Shown: positions 27,073 to 35,759, counted from the first letter of the stretch. The stretch is DNA of 64,000 bases from Streptomyces chromofuscus (GCF_015160875.1 NZ_CP063374.1:1240001-1304000); one strand, 5' to 3'. Program-made: numbers and translations. Notes: generated by a model not told the origin, from the letters alone.

Positions 27073-28371
27073 GTGAACACCGCCACCGACGCTCTCCGCC
27101 GACGCAGGCCCGCCTGGGCGGGCCGCAACTACACCCTGCTGACCAGCGCCGCCGTCGTCACCCACCTCGGCAGCAACGGCGCGCTGGTCGCGGCCGCGTT
27201 CGCGGTGCTCCAGGAGGGCGGCGACGGCGGCGACGTGGGCCTGGTGGCCGCCGCCCGCACATTGCCGCTGGTGCTCTTCCTGCTGATAGGCGGCGCGGTC
27301 GCGGACCGGCTGCCCCGGCACCGTGTGATGGTCGCCGCCAACGGACTCAACTGCGTCTCGCAGGGCCTGTTCGCCCTGCTCGTCCTGGCCGGCGAGCCGC
27401 AACTGTGGCAGATGATGCTGCTGAGCGCGCTGGGCGGCACCGGCCAGGCGTTCTTCAGCCCGGCCGCCGAGGGCATGCTGATGTCCTCGGTGCAGGGCGA
27501 GCAGGTGAGCCGCGCGTTCGCGGTGTTCCGGATGGCGATGCAGGGCGCGGCCCTGGGCGGTGCCGCCCTCGGCGGTGCGATGGTCGCCACGGTCGGCCCG
27601 GGCTGGGTGCTCGCCGCGGACGCGGCCGCCTTCGCCGTCGCCGGGGCGCTGCGGGCCTTCCTCGACGTGAGCCACATCCCGCCGCGCGAGCCGGGCGGAG
27701 GGCTGGTCGCGGACCTCCGGGAGGGCTGGCGGGAGGTCGCCGGGCGGCCCTGGCTGTGGGGGGTCGTCGTCCAGTTCTCGCTCGCCAACGCGGTGGTGGC
27801 GGCCGCCGACGCGGTGTACGGACCCCTGGTCGCCCGGGACCACCTGGGCGGAGCGGCGCCGTGGGGCCTGGCGCTGGGCGCCTTCGGCGCGGGCACGGTC
27901 GTGGGCGCGCTGCTGATGACCCGCTGGAAGCCACACCGCTTGCTGTTCGCGGGCACCCTCTGCGTCTTCCCGCTGGCCCTGCCGTCCGCGGCGCTGGCGG
28001 TGCCGGTGCCGGCCTGGGCCCTGTGCGTGGTGATGTTCGTGACCGGCGTGACGCTGGAGATCTTCGGCGTCTCCTGGATGACCGCCCTGCACCAGGAGGT
28101 CCCCGAGGACAAGCTCTCGCGCGTGTCGGCGTACGACTGGTTCGGCTCGGTCGCCCTGGTGCCGCTGGCGACCGCTTTGGCGGGCCCCGCCGAGGCGGCG
28201 TTCGGGCGGACGGCGGCGCTGTGGGGCTGCGCGACGCTGGTCGTGGTGGTCACGGCGGCGGTGCTGTGCGTGCCGGACGTACGGAACCTGCGACGTCGTA
28301 CCCACCCCGTGGCCATGGGGGTACCGGTCGACTCAGCCGATGCCGAACGCCCCGTCGGGGGGCTCGGGTGA
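27073..28371 (+). CDS. MFS transporter
   Basis: 432 residues with about 12 transmembrane segments. The motif-A loop GGAVADRLPRHRVMVAAN lies between TM2 and TM3. This layout matches the enterobactin/macrolide exporter-like MFS_3 group; substrate unknown. GTG start; no strong ribosome site. The last 39 bp overlap the convergent spermidine-synthase-like gene. Confidence 0.88.
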   Translation: MNTATDALRRRRPAWAGRNYTLLTSAAVVTHLGSNGALVAAAFAVLQEGGDGGDVGLVAAARTLPLVLFLLIGGAVADRLPRHRVMVAANGLNCVSQGLFALLVLAGEPQLWQMMLLSALGGTGQAFFSPAAEGMLMSSVQGEQVSRAFAVFRMAMQGAALGGAALGGAMVATVGPGWVLAADAAAFAVAGALRAFLDVSHIPPREPGGGLVADLREGWREVAGRPWLWGVVVQFSLANAVVAAADAVYGPLVARDHLGGAAPWGLALGAFGAGTVVGALLMTRWKPHRLLFAGTLCVFPLALPSAALAVPVPAWALCVVMFVTGVTLEIFGVSWMTALHQEVPEDKLSRVSAYDWFGSVALVPLATALAGPAEAAFGRTAALWGCATLVVVVTAAVLCVPDVRNLRRRTHPVAMGVPVDSADAERPVGGLG

Positions 28372-29178
28372 CGCCACGGCGTCCTCGTCCGCAACCGGCC
28401 GGGCGTCCCCGATGAACGCCCGCAGCGCGGGCCCGTGTTCGACGCGGGCCGGGAACGCGTCGGCGGCGGTGCGCCGGGCCAGGGCCGCCGTGTCGAGCGG
28501 ACGGTGCGCGGCGACCAGCACCGCGTTGCCGAACCGGCGCCCACGCAGCACGCCCGGCTCGGCGATCAGCGCGAGTTCCCCGAAGACGGTGGCGAACGTG
28601 GCGAGTTGGGAGCGGAGGAAGGCGAACGGCGCGGCGTCGGCCAGATTGGCCGTGTAGACCCCGTCGGCCCGCAGCACCCGCTCGGCCTCGCGGGCGTAGC
28701 CGACGGACGTGAACCCGGCGGGGACGCGTGAGCCGCCGAAGACGTCACCGACGACGACGTCCGCCGAGTCCGCCGGGGCGCCGGCCAACCAGCCGCGCGC
28801 GTCCGCGACGTGCACGGCGATCCCGGAGCCCGCCCCGACCGGCAGGAACTCGCCGACCAGCTCCGCCAGCCCCCGGTCGGCCTCGACGACGTCCTGCCGC
28901 GAGCCGGCCCGCGTCGCCGCCACGTACCGCGGCAGGGTGAGCGCACCCCCACCGAGATGCACCGCATCCACCGGCCGCTCCGCCTCCGCGACGGTGTCCA
29001 GCACGTGCCCGAGCCGCCGGGCGTACTCGAACTCCAGATGCGTCGGCTCGTCCAGATCGACGTAGGACTGCGGCGCCCCGTCGACGGTCAGCAGCCAGGC
29101 CCGCTCACGGTCGACGTCGGGCATCAGCTTGGCGAAACCGTGATCGACGGTACGACTGACGGGAATGGCCTCGTTCAC
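28333..29178 (-). CDS. Spermidine-synthase-like SAM-dependent protein
   Basis: 281 residues with a spermidine-synthase/methyltransferase Rossmann fold: DAVHLGGGALTLPRYVAA for the nucleotide loop and VVEADRGLAELV for the acidic ribose ligand, then DVVVGDVFGG. YVDLDEPTHLEFEY matches the N-terminal beta region. Typical active-site Asp pair of polyamine synthases is not certain; the substrate is unknown. GTG 29178 has CACAAT 6 nt upstream (leaderless). Confidence 0.75.
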   Translation of the reverse strand: MNEAIPVSRTVDHGFAKLMPDVDRERAWLLTVDGAPQSYVDLDEPTHLEFEYARRLGHVLDTVAEAERPVDAVHLGGGALTLPRYVAATRAGSRQDVVEADRGLAELVGEFLPVGAGSGIAVHVADARGWLAGAPADSADVVVGDVFGGSRVPAGFTSVGYAREAERVLRADGVYTANLADAAPFAFLRSQLATFATVFGELALIAEPGVLRGRRFGNAVLVAAHRPLDTAALARRTAADAFPARVEHGPALRAFIGDARPVADEDAVASPEPPDGAFGIG

Positions 29179-29212
29179 CCCTCCATTGTGCGGCTGGTGC
29201 GACACCGCGTAA

Positions 29213-29253
29213 GGGGCGCGGGGAACTGCGCGACCGCCACACACGGCCCGCAG
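29213..29253. repeat. Interspersed Streptomyces intergenic repeat
   Basis: GGGGCGCGGGGAACTGCGCG and the following CCGCCACACACGGCCCGC look like the element seen many times between genes in Streptomyces (from memory). It lies downstream of tuf3 and may form a hairpin that helps termination. Confidence 0.5.
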
Positions 29254-29274
29254 TCCCCCGCCCGCAGCACACCC

Positions 29275-30447
29275 CTACGAAACGGCGGTGACGGTCCCGG
29301 CCCCCACGGTCCGCCCACCCTCACGCATGGCGAACCCGAGTCCCGCCTCCAGGGGCACCTCCCGACCCAGCTCCACGTTCACCGTCACGGTCTCGCCGGG
29401 CCGGGCGACCCCCACCTCACCGAGGTCGATGTCACCCACCACGTCCGCCGTACGAATGTAGAACTGCGGCCGGTACCCGCTCGACACCGGCGTCGTGCGG
29501 CCGCCCTCGCGCGCCGACAGCACGTACACCCGCGCGGAGAACCGACGCCTCGGCACCACACTCCCCGGCGCGGCCACCACGTGCCCGCGACGGACCGCGT
29601 CCCGCGGGACTCCCCGCAGCAGCAGCGCCACGTTGTCCCCGGCCTGCGCCTCCTCCATCGGCTTGCCGAAGGTCTCGAGCCCGGTGACGACGGACTCCAG
29701 GTCCGCCCCGAGCACCTCGACCCGGTCACCGATCCGCACGGTCCCGCGCTCCACCGCACCGGTGACGACGGTGCCGCGCCCGGTGATGGTCAGCACGTTC
29801 TCCACCGGCAGCAGGAACGGCGCGTCCAGATACCGCTCGGGCATGGGCACATACGTGTCCACCGCGTCGAGCAGCGCCTCGACGGACGCCGTCCACCGCG
29901 GGTCGCCCTCCAGCGCCCGCAATCCGGACACCCGCACGACCGGTACGGAGTCACCGCCGTAGCCGTGCTGGGTGAGCAGGTCGCGCACTTCCAGCTCGAC
30001 GAGGTCGATGAGCTCCTCGTCGCCGGTGCCGTCCGCCTTGTTGAGGGCGACGACGATGTGGTCGACGCCCACCTGCCGGGCGAGCAGCACGTGCTCGGCG
30101 GTCTGCGGCATGATCCCGTCGAGCGCGGAGACGACGAGGATCGCCCCGTCGAGCTGCGCCGCGCCGGTGACCATGTTCTTGACGTAGTCGGCGTGGCCCG
30201 GCATGTCGATGTGCGCGTAGTGCCGGGTGTCGGTCTCGTACTCGACGTGCGCGATGTTGATGGTGATGCCGCGCGCCGCCTCCTCGGGGGCGCGGTCGAT
30301 ACGGTCGAACGGCACGAAGGTGCCGGTGCCGCGCTCGGCGAGGACCTTGGTGATGGCGGCCGTCAGGGTGGTCTTGCCGTGGTCGACGTGACCCATCGTG
30401 CCGATGTTGAGATGCGGTTTGGTGCGTACGTAAGCCGTCTTGGGCAT
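29275..30447 (-). CDS. tuf3: Divergent elongation factor Tu (EF-Tu3 type)
   Basis: 390 residues, a full EF-Tu: G1 GHVDHGKTT (19-27), switch I RGITIN, G3 DMPGH (81-85; usual DCPGH), G4 NKAD (136-139), then domains II and III. It delivers aminoacyl-tRNA to the ribosome. The sequence is more divergent than housekeeping EF-Tu and not beside fusA/rpsL. In S. coelicolor a third tuf gene is reported in this neighbourhood and linked to the stringent response; this identity is from memory. The ATG is preceded by TACGAGGTATCGCC. An ORF and hairpin precede it. Confidence 0.9.
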   Translation of the reverse strand: MPKTAYVRTKPHLNIGTMGHVDHGKTTLTAAITKVLAERGTGTFVPFDRIDRAPEEAARGITINIAHVEYETDTRHYAHIDMPGHADYVKNMVTGAAQLDGAILVVSALDGIMPQTAEHVLLARQVGVDHIVVALNKADGTGDEELIDLVELEVRDLLTQHGYGGDSVPVVRVSGLRALEGDPRWTASVEALLDAVDTYVPMPERYLDAPFLLPVENVLTITGRGTVVTGAVERGTVRIGDRVEVLGADLESVVTGLETFGKPMEEAQAGDNVALLLRGVPRDAVRRGHVVAAPGSVVPRRRFSARVYVLSAREGGRTTPVSSGYRPQFYIRTADVVGDIDLGEVGVARPGETVTVNVELGREVPLEAGLGFAMREGGRTVGAGTVTAVS

Positions 30448-30497
30448 GGCGATACCTCGTAGCGTGTCGCTGGTGGCCGGGACCCCGAGAACCCGCC

Positions 30498-30540
30498 GAC
30501 CCTCCCCCTGCGGGGTCCGCCGGACGATCCGGGGAGGGTC
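30498..30540 (-). promoter_or_regulatory. Long hairpin in the tuf3 upstream region
   Basis: GACCCTCCCC (30498-30507) and GGGGAGGGTC (30531-30540) pair perfectly over 10 bp; GTCC-GCC-GGAC (30515-30525) adds an upper stem. It lies 51 bp upstream of the tuf3 ATG and overlaps the stop codon of a 33-codon ORF. No U-run follows. Confidence 0.6.
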
Positions 30541-30640
30541 AGCTTCGGGCGCCGTCGACAGCGGCCAGGAGGATCACGACGGCAGCCTTCTGGGCATCCG
30601 CTGCCGCGGATGCTGCGAGAAGGAAGGCGTGCCGGAACAT
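30539..30640 (-). CDS. Candidate 33-residue leader peptide upstream of tuf3
   Basis: ATG 30640 to TGA 30539 encodes a 33-residue peptide with 12 Ala (begins [17 protein letters not shown]). Third positions are about three quarters G/C, roughly as in coding DNA. Its stop codon overlaps the base of the hairpin. No convincing ribosome site or -10 box was seen, so expression is unproven; it may be a chance ORF. Confidence 0.35.
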   Translation of the reverse strand: MFRHAFLLAASAAADAQKAAVVILLAAVDGARS

Positions 30641-30724
30641 GCGTCGATCATCGCCGACGCCCGGGGGCGCGTCGAATGGTTTTCCGGGTGGTGCGGTCAC
30701 GGGCCGGCCCGCCCGTGCCGGTGG

Positions 30725-31447
30725 TCACGGCCCGATGTTCCTCAGCGCCTCCCGCACCGACAGCGGCGCGAACCTTCCCCGCTCGCGCGCGAGGAAGCCG
30801 CGCACGGCGTCGGGGTCGGTCTTGGCGTACTCCCGCAGGCACCAGCCGATCGCCTTGCGGACGAAGAAGTCGGGGTGACCGGACTGGCGCAGGCAGTAGG
30901 CGAAGAGGCGTTCGGTGTCGGTGCGCTCCTGGTAGCGCAGTTGGTGCAGCAGGGCCGTGCGGACGAGCCACAGGTCGTCGTCCACGATCCAGGCGTCCAT
31001 CTCCGCCTTCAGCGCGGGGTCGGCGGCGACCAGTGGGCCCACGACATGGGCGGCGACCGGGTCGACGGTGTCCCACCACGGGACGGTGGTGACGAGCTGC
31101 CGGGCCACCGGCAGGAAGGCGGACGAGCAGCGGCCCACATGGCGGCGCAGGTAGTCGACGGCGAAGTAGTGGTACTCGCGCTCCGGCAGCCGCCAGCAGC
31201 GCAGGGCGACGGCGGCGCATGCGGTCTCGTCCGGGCGCGGCGTGCCCGCGACGACGGTGCGGGACAGGGCGCGGCGCAGGGGCGTGGTCAGGCCGAGGAA
31301 CGGCGCGACGTCCTTCATGTACGCCCGCATGGGCGCCGCGCGCTCCGGGTCGGCCGCCGCGCCGTACGTGGCGGTGAGCCGTTCCAGCAGCGTGTCGGCG
31401 AGGGTGCTGCGCGGGACACCCACCGTTCCCGCACCTGTGACGCTCAT
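30725..31447 (-). CDS. DNA alkylation repair protein (AlkD-like HEAT-repeat glycosylase)
   Basis: 240 residues, all-helical ALK/HEAT fold. WWDTVDPVAAHVVG supplies the catalytic Asp region of AlkD-type glycosylases; LRQSGHPDFFVRKAIGWCL and LREYAKTDP are typical of the C-terminal repeats. The family excises 3-methyladenine or 7-methylguanine without base flipping. CCGACA-17-TATGGT ends 7 nt before the ATG, a good leaderless promoter. Divergent from a TVP38 protein. Confidence 0.88.
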   Translation of the reverse strand: MSVTGAGTVGVPRSTLADTLLERLTATYGAAADPERAAPMRAYMKDVAPFLGLTTPLRRALSRTVVAGTPRPDETACAAVALRCWRLPEREYHYFAVDYLRRHVGRCSSAFLPVARQLVTTVPWWDTVDPVAAHVVGPLVAADPALKAEMDAWIVDDDLWLVRTALLHQLRYQERTDTERLFAYCLRQSGHPDFFVRKAIGWCLREYAKTDPDAVRGFLARERGRFAPLSVREALRNIGP

Positions 31448-31454
31448 GAGACGA

Positions 31455-31489
31455 ACCATACGGCGATCACACATATTTGTCGGTTAGTG
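31455..31489. promoter_or_regulatory. Overlapping divergent promoters, alkD-like / TVP38
   Basis: On the minus strand CCGACA (31478-31483), 17-bp spacer, TATGGT (31455-31460). On the plus strand TTAGTG (31484-31489) is 7 nt before the TVP38 ATG. The 49-bp interval leaves no room for untranslated leaders. Confidence 0.5.
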
Positions 31490-31496
31490 TCACTGA

Positions 31497-32303
31497 ATGC
31501 TCGATGCCCACACCCGCTCTGGGGGCACCGCACCGGCCTCTCCCCGGGCCACCGCCACCGAACTCGCGGCCGCCGTCCCCGTCCCCACGGCCGCCGTCCC
31601 CGTCCCCACCGGCGCCGCGGCCGTCCGCCTCGGCCTCGCCGCCCGCTGTGCGAGACTCCTGCTCTCGCCCTGGGCCCGTTTCTCCGTGCTGGTCGCCCTG
31701 CTGGTCGGGGCCGCGGCGACGGTGCTGCTCTTCGAGCCGCAGCGGCTGCTCGCGCACGGCTGGCCACCGCAGCTCGGCGGGTTCGTGGCCGCCCTCGTCT
31801 TCGCGGTCGCGTACGGCCTGATCACCGTGGCGTTCGTGCCGCGCCCCCTGCTCAACCTGGCGGCGGGCGCGCTGTTCGGCTCCGAACTGGGCATCGCCGC
31901 GGCGGTCGGCGGCTCGGTCATCGGCGCCGGGCTCGCCTTCGGGCTCGGCCGGTTCCTCGGCCAGGACGCGCTGCGCCCGCTGCTGCGCGGCAGGTTCCTG
32001 AAGGGCGTCGACCGGCAGTTCAGCCGGCACGGTTTCCGCTCCATGCTGGCGGTGCGGCTGTTCCCGGGCGTGCCGTTCTGGGCGGCGAACTACTGCGCCG
32101 CCGTCTCGAAAATGGGCTGGCTGCCGTTCCTGCTCGCGACGGCGCTCGGCTCGCTGCCGAACACCGCCGCGTACGTCGTCGCGGGCGCCCGCGCCTCGAC
32201 ACCCACGTCGCCGGTGTTCCTGATCGCGATGGCCGCCATCGCCGTCCCAGCTGTGGCGGGCGCGGTGGTGGCCTGGCGCAAGCGCCACCACCTGCGCGGC
32301 TGA
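31497..32303 (+). CDS. TVP38/TMEM64 (VTT domain) membrane protein
   Basis: 268 residues, several transmembrane helices. The VTT region has LAAGALFGSELGIAAAVGG, then GRFLGQDALRPLL and AVRLFPGVPFWAANYCAAV, matching the conserved RxxPxxPF motif. Related to DedA; probably a lipid scramblase or membrane homeostasis protein. Probably leaderless (TTAGTG 7 nt upstream). Confidence 0.88.
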   Translation: MLDAHTRSGGTAPASPRATATELAAAVPVPTAAVPVPTGAAAVRLGLAARCARLLLSPWARFSVLVALLVGAAATVLLFEPQRLLAHGWPPQLGGFVAALVFAVAYGLITVAFVPRPLLNLAAGALFGSELGIAAAVGGSVIGAGLAFGLGRFLGQDALRPLLRGRFLKGVDRQFSRHGFRSMLAVRLFPGVPFWAANYCAAVSKMGWLPFLLATALGSLPNTAAYVVAGARASTPTSPVFLIAMAAIAVPAVAGAVVAWRKRHHLRG

Positions 32304-32319
32304 CCACCGGTCAGGGGGC

Positions 32320-33489
32320 TTACGGGGCTTCCAGGATCATCGCGTTGGCCAGCCCGCCCGCCTCGCACATCGTCTGCAGGGCGTAGCGGGCGCCGCGCTC
32401 CCGCATGGCGTGCACGAGCGTGGTCGTCAGCCGGGTGCCGCTCGCGCCCAGCGGGTGCCCGAGGGCGATGGCGCCGCCGTGCACGTTGACCTTGGCCAGG
32501 TCGGCGCCGGTCTCCTGCTGCCAGGCGAGGACGACGCTGGAGAACGCCTCGTTGACCTCGAACAGGTCGATGTCGTCCAGGGTCAGACCGGCCCTGCGCA
32601 GCACCTTCTCGGTCGCCGGGACGACGCCGGTGAGCATCAGCAGCGGGTCGGAGCCGGTGACGGCGAAGCTGTGCAGCCGGGCGAGGGGGCGCAGGCCGAG
32701 CCGGGCGGCGGTCTCGCTCGAGGTGATGAGCACGGCGGAGGCGCCGTCGTTGATGGGGCTGGCGTTGCCCGCGGTGACGTTCCACTCGATCTGCGGGAAG
32801 CGCTCGGCGAACCCGGGGTCGTGGTACGCGGGCCTGAGGCCGGCCAGGGTCTCGGGCGTGCTGTCCGGGCGTACGCACTCGTCGCGCGCGACCCCGTCCA
32901 GGGGCGCGACCTCGGCGTCGAACAGACCGCCGTCCCAGGCCGCGGCCGCCTTGCGGTGCGAGGACACGGCGAAGGCGTCCATCTGCTCGCGGGTGATCGA
33001 CCACTTGGCGGCGATCAGCTCGGCGCTGATGCCCTGCGGGACGAGGCCCTCGGGGTAGCGCTCGGCGACACCGGGGCCGAACGGGTCCTTGCCGGGCGGG
33101 ACGTTCGACCACATCGGCACGCGGCTCATGGACTCGACGCCGCAGGCGACCACGAGGTCGTACGCGCCCGAGAGCACGCCCTGCGCGGCGAAGTGCACGG
33201 CCTGCTGGGAGGAGCCGCACTGGCGGTCCACGGTCGTCGCGGGGACCGTCTCGGGGAAGCCCGCAGACAGCACGGCGTACCGGGTGGTGTTCATGGCCTG
33301 CTCGCCGACCTGGTCGACGGTGCCGCCGATGACGTCGTCGATCAGCGCCGGGTCGACGCCGGAGCGCTCGACGAGGGTGCGCAGGGTGTGGGCGAGGAGT
33401 TCGACGGGGTGGACGTGCGCGAGCGAACCGTTGGGCTTGCCCTTGCCTATCGGCGTGCGTACGGCTTCGACGATGACTGCGTCACGCAT
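32320..33489 (-). CDS. Acetyl-CoA C-acyltransferase (thiolase)
   Basis: 389 residues, full thiolase. Catalytic Cys91 in DRQCGSSQQA, His345 in ALGHPLGASG, and Cys375 in MCEAGGLANAM. It catalyses acetoacetyl-CoA formation or the last beta-oxidation step. No hydratase or dehydrogenase partner is beside it. The ATG is followed upstream by a divergent HxlR regulator, the likely controller. Converges with TVP38. Confidence 0.92.
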   Translation of the reverse strand: MRDAVIVEAVRTPIGKGKPNGSLAHVHPVELLAHTLRTLVERSGVDPALIDDVIGGTVDQVGEQAMNTTRYAVLSAGFPETVPATTVDRQCGSSQQAVHFAAQGVLSGAYDLVVACGVESMSRVPMWSNVPPGKDPFGPGVAERYPEGLVPQGISAELIAAKWSITREQMDAFAVSSHRKAAAAWDGGLFDAEVAPLDGVARDECVRPDSTPETLAGLRPAYHDPGFAERFPQIEWNVTAGNASPINDGASAVLITSSETAARLGLRPLARLHSFAVTGSDPLLMLTGVVPATEKVLRRAGLTLDDIDLFEVNEAFSSVVLAWQQETGADLAKVNVHGGAIALGHPLGASGTRLTTTLVHAMRERGARYALQTMCEAGGLANAMILEAP

Positions 33490-33524
33490 GCTGCGGGCCT
33501 CCTTGGCCGCCGGAGCGATTACCA

Positions 33525-33588
33525 GTGAGTAGGAAATCCGAACTCACCATAGCTCGGTCAGTTGGAAAATCAAACCCTCACCTAGACT
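33525..33588. promoter_or_regulatory. Candidate HxlR operator and leaderless promoter
   Basis: GTGAGT (33525-33530) and ACTCAC (33542-33547) form an inverted repeat with an 11-bp spacer between thiolase and HxlR. TAGACT (33583-33588) is 7 nt before the HxlR ATG, with TTGGAA at 33562-33567 as a possible -35. Confidence 0.5.
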
Positions 33589-33595
33589 GGGCCGC

Positions 33596-34063
33596 ATGGC
33601 CGCCACGAAGGACCCGCGCCCCTGCTCCATCGCCGACGCCCTGGCGCTCGTCGGCGAGAAGTACTCGCTGCTCGTGCTGCGGGAGGTGTGCCTCGGCAAC
33701 GGGCGTTTCGACCAGCTGGTGCGCAACATCGGGGCCCCGCGCGACATCCTGGCCACCCGGCTGCGCCGCCTGGTCGACGCCGGCATCCTCACCAAGCGGG
33801 CCTACAGCGAGCGCCCGCAGCGCTTCGAGTACCAGCCCACCCGTGCGGGCCTCGAACTGGAGCCGGTGCTGCTCACCCTCATGGACTGGGGCAACCGCCA
33901 TCTGCGCCGGGACGACCGCCCCATGGTCGTCGAGCACGCGTGCGGCCATGAACTGGTCCCGCTCGTCACCTGCCGGGCCTGCGGCGACCCGGTCCAGCAC
34001 GAGGACCTGACCCCGCACCCCCAGTCCCCGGGCTGGACCGTCACCGGCCCGACGGCGGCGTAG
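33596..34063 (+). CDS. HxlR-family transcriptional regulator
   Basis: 155 residues. RPCSIADALALVGEKYSLL, NGRFDQLVRNIGAPRDILA and LVDAGILTKRAYS match the HxlR winged helix. The C-terminal portion carries CGHE..CRACG cysteines, possibly a zinc site. Divergent from thiolase, which is the probable target. Probably leaderless. Confidence 0.88.
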   Translation: MAATKDPRPCSIADALALVGEKYSLLVLREVCLGNGRFDQLVRNIGAPRDILATRLRRLVDAGILTKRAYSERPQRFEYQPTRAGLELEPVLLTLMDWGNRHLRRDDRPMVVEHACGHELVPLVTCRACGDPVQHEDLTPHPQSPGWTVTGPTAA

Positions 34064-34092
34064 TCCCGGCCGGGGCCTGCCCGTCGCCCCAC

Positions 34093-34202
34093 AACCGCGC
34101 GAACGACGCCCCTCAACCGCGTGAACGACACCGCCGAACCGCGCGAACGACGCCCCTCAACCGCGTGAAAGGCCCCCCTGGACCGCGTGAAAGGCGCCGC
34201 GG
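34093..34202 (+). repeat. Five tandem 22-bp repeats
   Basis: Units begin at 34093, 34115, 34137, 34159 and 34181, exactly 22 bp apart. Each starts with AACCGCG(C/T)GAA (GACCGCGTGAA in the fifth); units 1 and 3 are identical. There are no spacers, so it is not a CRISPR array. It lies just after the HxlR stop, in a gene-poor stretch (34064-34866) that holds only this array and a gene scrap. Confidence 0.8.
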
Positions 34203-34549
34203 ATCGACGCACCTCGTGCGCGGAGTACACGTCCAGCCGTCCGCACATGCCGAACCTGCCGCGCGCCGACGGCTGTTCCGCCCGCACGACCGCCCCCGCG
34301 AGTTGGGACACGTGACCCCGCTCCAGCCGGTCGAGCTGCTCACCCGTCGCCGCGGCCGCTGCCTCGGCGAGCCGGGGCCGTACCAGCGCCGACGCGGCCC
34401 GGTGGAACGCGGCCGGCGCTCCGGGACCGGAGGCGCGCAGCGCACGGGAGCCCTCCAGAGTGAGGTCGCGCCGGGCGCGGACCACGCGCTCCTGCTCGGC
34501 GACCGGCGCGTCCACCGGGGTAGTGGTGGCGGCGGCGTACGTCTGCGAG

Positions 34550-34710
34550 TCGTGACGACCGCGTCGCCCAGGGTCCGCACGGGGTGCAGATACGGCTTCG
34601 GAGCCTCCCGGGCCGCCTCGGGCCGGTAGACGTAGGCGAACAGCTCGACGCCCGCGGCGGGTTCCACGACGGTGATCCGGTCGCCGTGCGCGTGGACGAT
34701 CCGTGGGCCG
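34550..34710 (-). pseudogene. Fragment of a DUF6807 (PmoA-like) protein
   Basis: The minus strand reads RIVHAHGDRITVVEPAAGV, then ELFAYVYRPEAAREAPKPYL and HPVRTLGDAVVT, which matches the N-terminal part of DUF6807 proteins found in sugar-catabolic clusters. After that the frame is lost. Downstream minus-strand frames (34210-34515) look coding-like but unassigned. Recognition is from memory. Confidence 0.5.
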
Positions 34711-34866
34711 GTCGTGCGGGCACCTCCTGGTGCGCCGGGCAAACCCCTGTGTCGGGCGTCTCGGAGCGGGACGCTACGCTGCCCCTCAACACACCCGATC
34801 ACCGCGCGCGGGGGCCCGGTGTGTCCTCCGTCCGTTCCACGATCGGCACTTGGACTCCGTAAATCC

Positions 34867-35742
34867 ATGTCTTGGTTCGAATCACTCATCCTCGGACTCG
34901 TCCAGGGGCTGACCGAGTTCCTTCCCGTCTCCTCCAGCGCGCACCTGCGCCTGACCGCGGCCTTCTCCGGCTGGGAGGACCCCGGCGCCGCCTTCACGGC
35001 GATCACCCAGATCGGCACGGAGGCAGCCGTGCTGATCTACTTCCGCAAGGACATCGGGCGCATCCTGGCGGCGTGGACCCGGTCGCTCTACGACAAGGCG
35101 TACCGCAAGGACCACGACGCGCGCATGGGCTGGCTGGTGATCGTCGGCTCGATACCGATCGGCGTGCTCGGCGTGACGTTCAAGGACCAGATCGTCGGGC
35201 CGTTCCGTGATCTGCGCATCACCGCCACCATGCTGATCGTGGTCGGCGTGATCATGGGCATCGCCGACCGGATCGCGGCGCGCGACGAGACCGGCGGACG
35301 CCACCGGGCGGCCAAGGAGCGCAAGACGCTCAAGGAACTGGGCGTGCGCGACGGCCTCATCTTCGGCCTCTGCCAGGCCATGGCGCTCGTGCCCGGCGTC
35401 TCCCGCTCCGGCGCGACCATCACCGGCGGCCTGTTCATGGGCTACAACCGTGAGGCCGCGGCCCGTTACTCGTTCCTGCTCGCCATCCCGGCGGTGCTCG
35501 CCTCCGGACTGTTCGAGCTCAAAGACGCCATGGAGACCGGCCATGTGTCATGGGGGCCGACGGTCTTCGCCACGGTGATCGCCTTCGTCAGCGGCTACGC
35601 GGTGATCGCCTGGTTCATGAAGTTCATCTCGACGAAGAGCTTCATGCCGTTCGTCTGGTACCGCGTCGCACTCGGCCTCGTCATCATCGCCCTGGTGACG
35701 TTCGGCGTGCTCAGTCCGCACGCGGCGGAGTCGGCAGGCTGA
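34867..35742 (+). CDS. uppP: Undecaprenyl-diphosphate phosphatase (BacA/UppP)
   Basis: 291 residues, polytopic membrane protein. Both BacA signatures are present: LTEFLPVSSSAHL near the N-terminus and PGVSRSGATITGGL around residue 178. It dephosphorylates undecaprenyl diphosphate, recycling the peptidoglycan lipid carrier and giving bacitracin tolerance. ATG 34867; no strong ribosome site. A GC-rich hairpin follows its stop. Confidence 0.95.
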   Translation: MSWFESLILGLVQGLTEFLPVSSSAHLRLTAAFSGWEDPGAAFTAITQIGTEAAVLIYFRKDIGRILAAWTRSLYDKAYRKDHDARMGWLVIVGSIPIGVLGVTFKDQIVGPFRDLRITATMLIVVGVIMGIADRIAARDETGGRHRAAKERKTLKELGVRDGLIFGLCQAMALVPGVSRSGATITGGLFMGYNREAAARYSFLLAIPAVLASGLFELKDAMETGHVSWGPTVFATVIAFVSGYAVIAWFMKFISTKSFMPFVWYRVALGLVIIALVTFGVLSPHAAESAG

Positions 35743-35759
35743 CTCGGCGGCCTTCGGGC

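Noticed and set aside
34093..34202. Possible CRISPR or coding repeat
   Set aside because: No spacers; 22-bp period with no matching reading frame.
34872..34890. GGTTCGAATC as a tRNA T-loop
   Set aside because: It lies inside uppP codons 2-6; no cloverleaf can be drawn around it.
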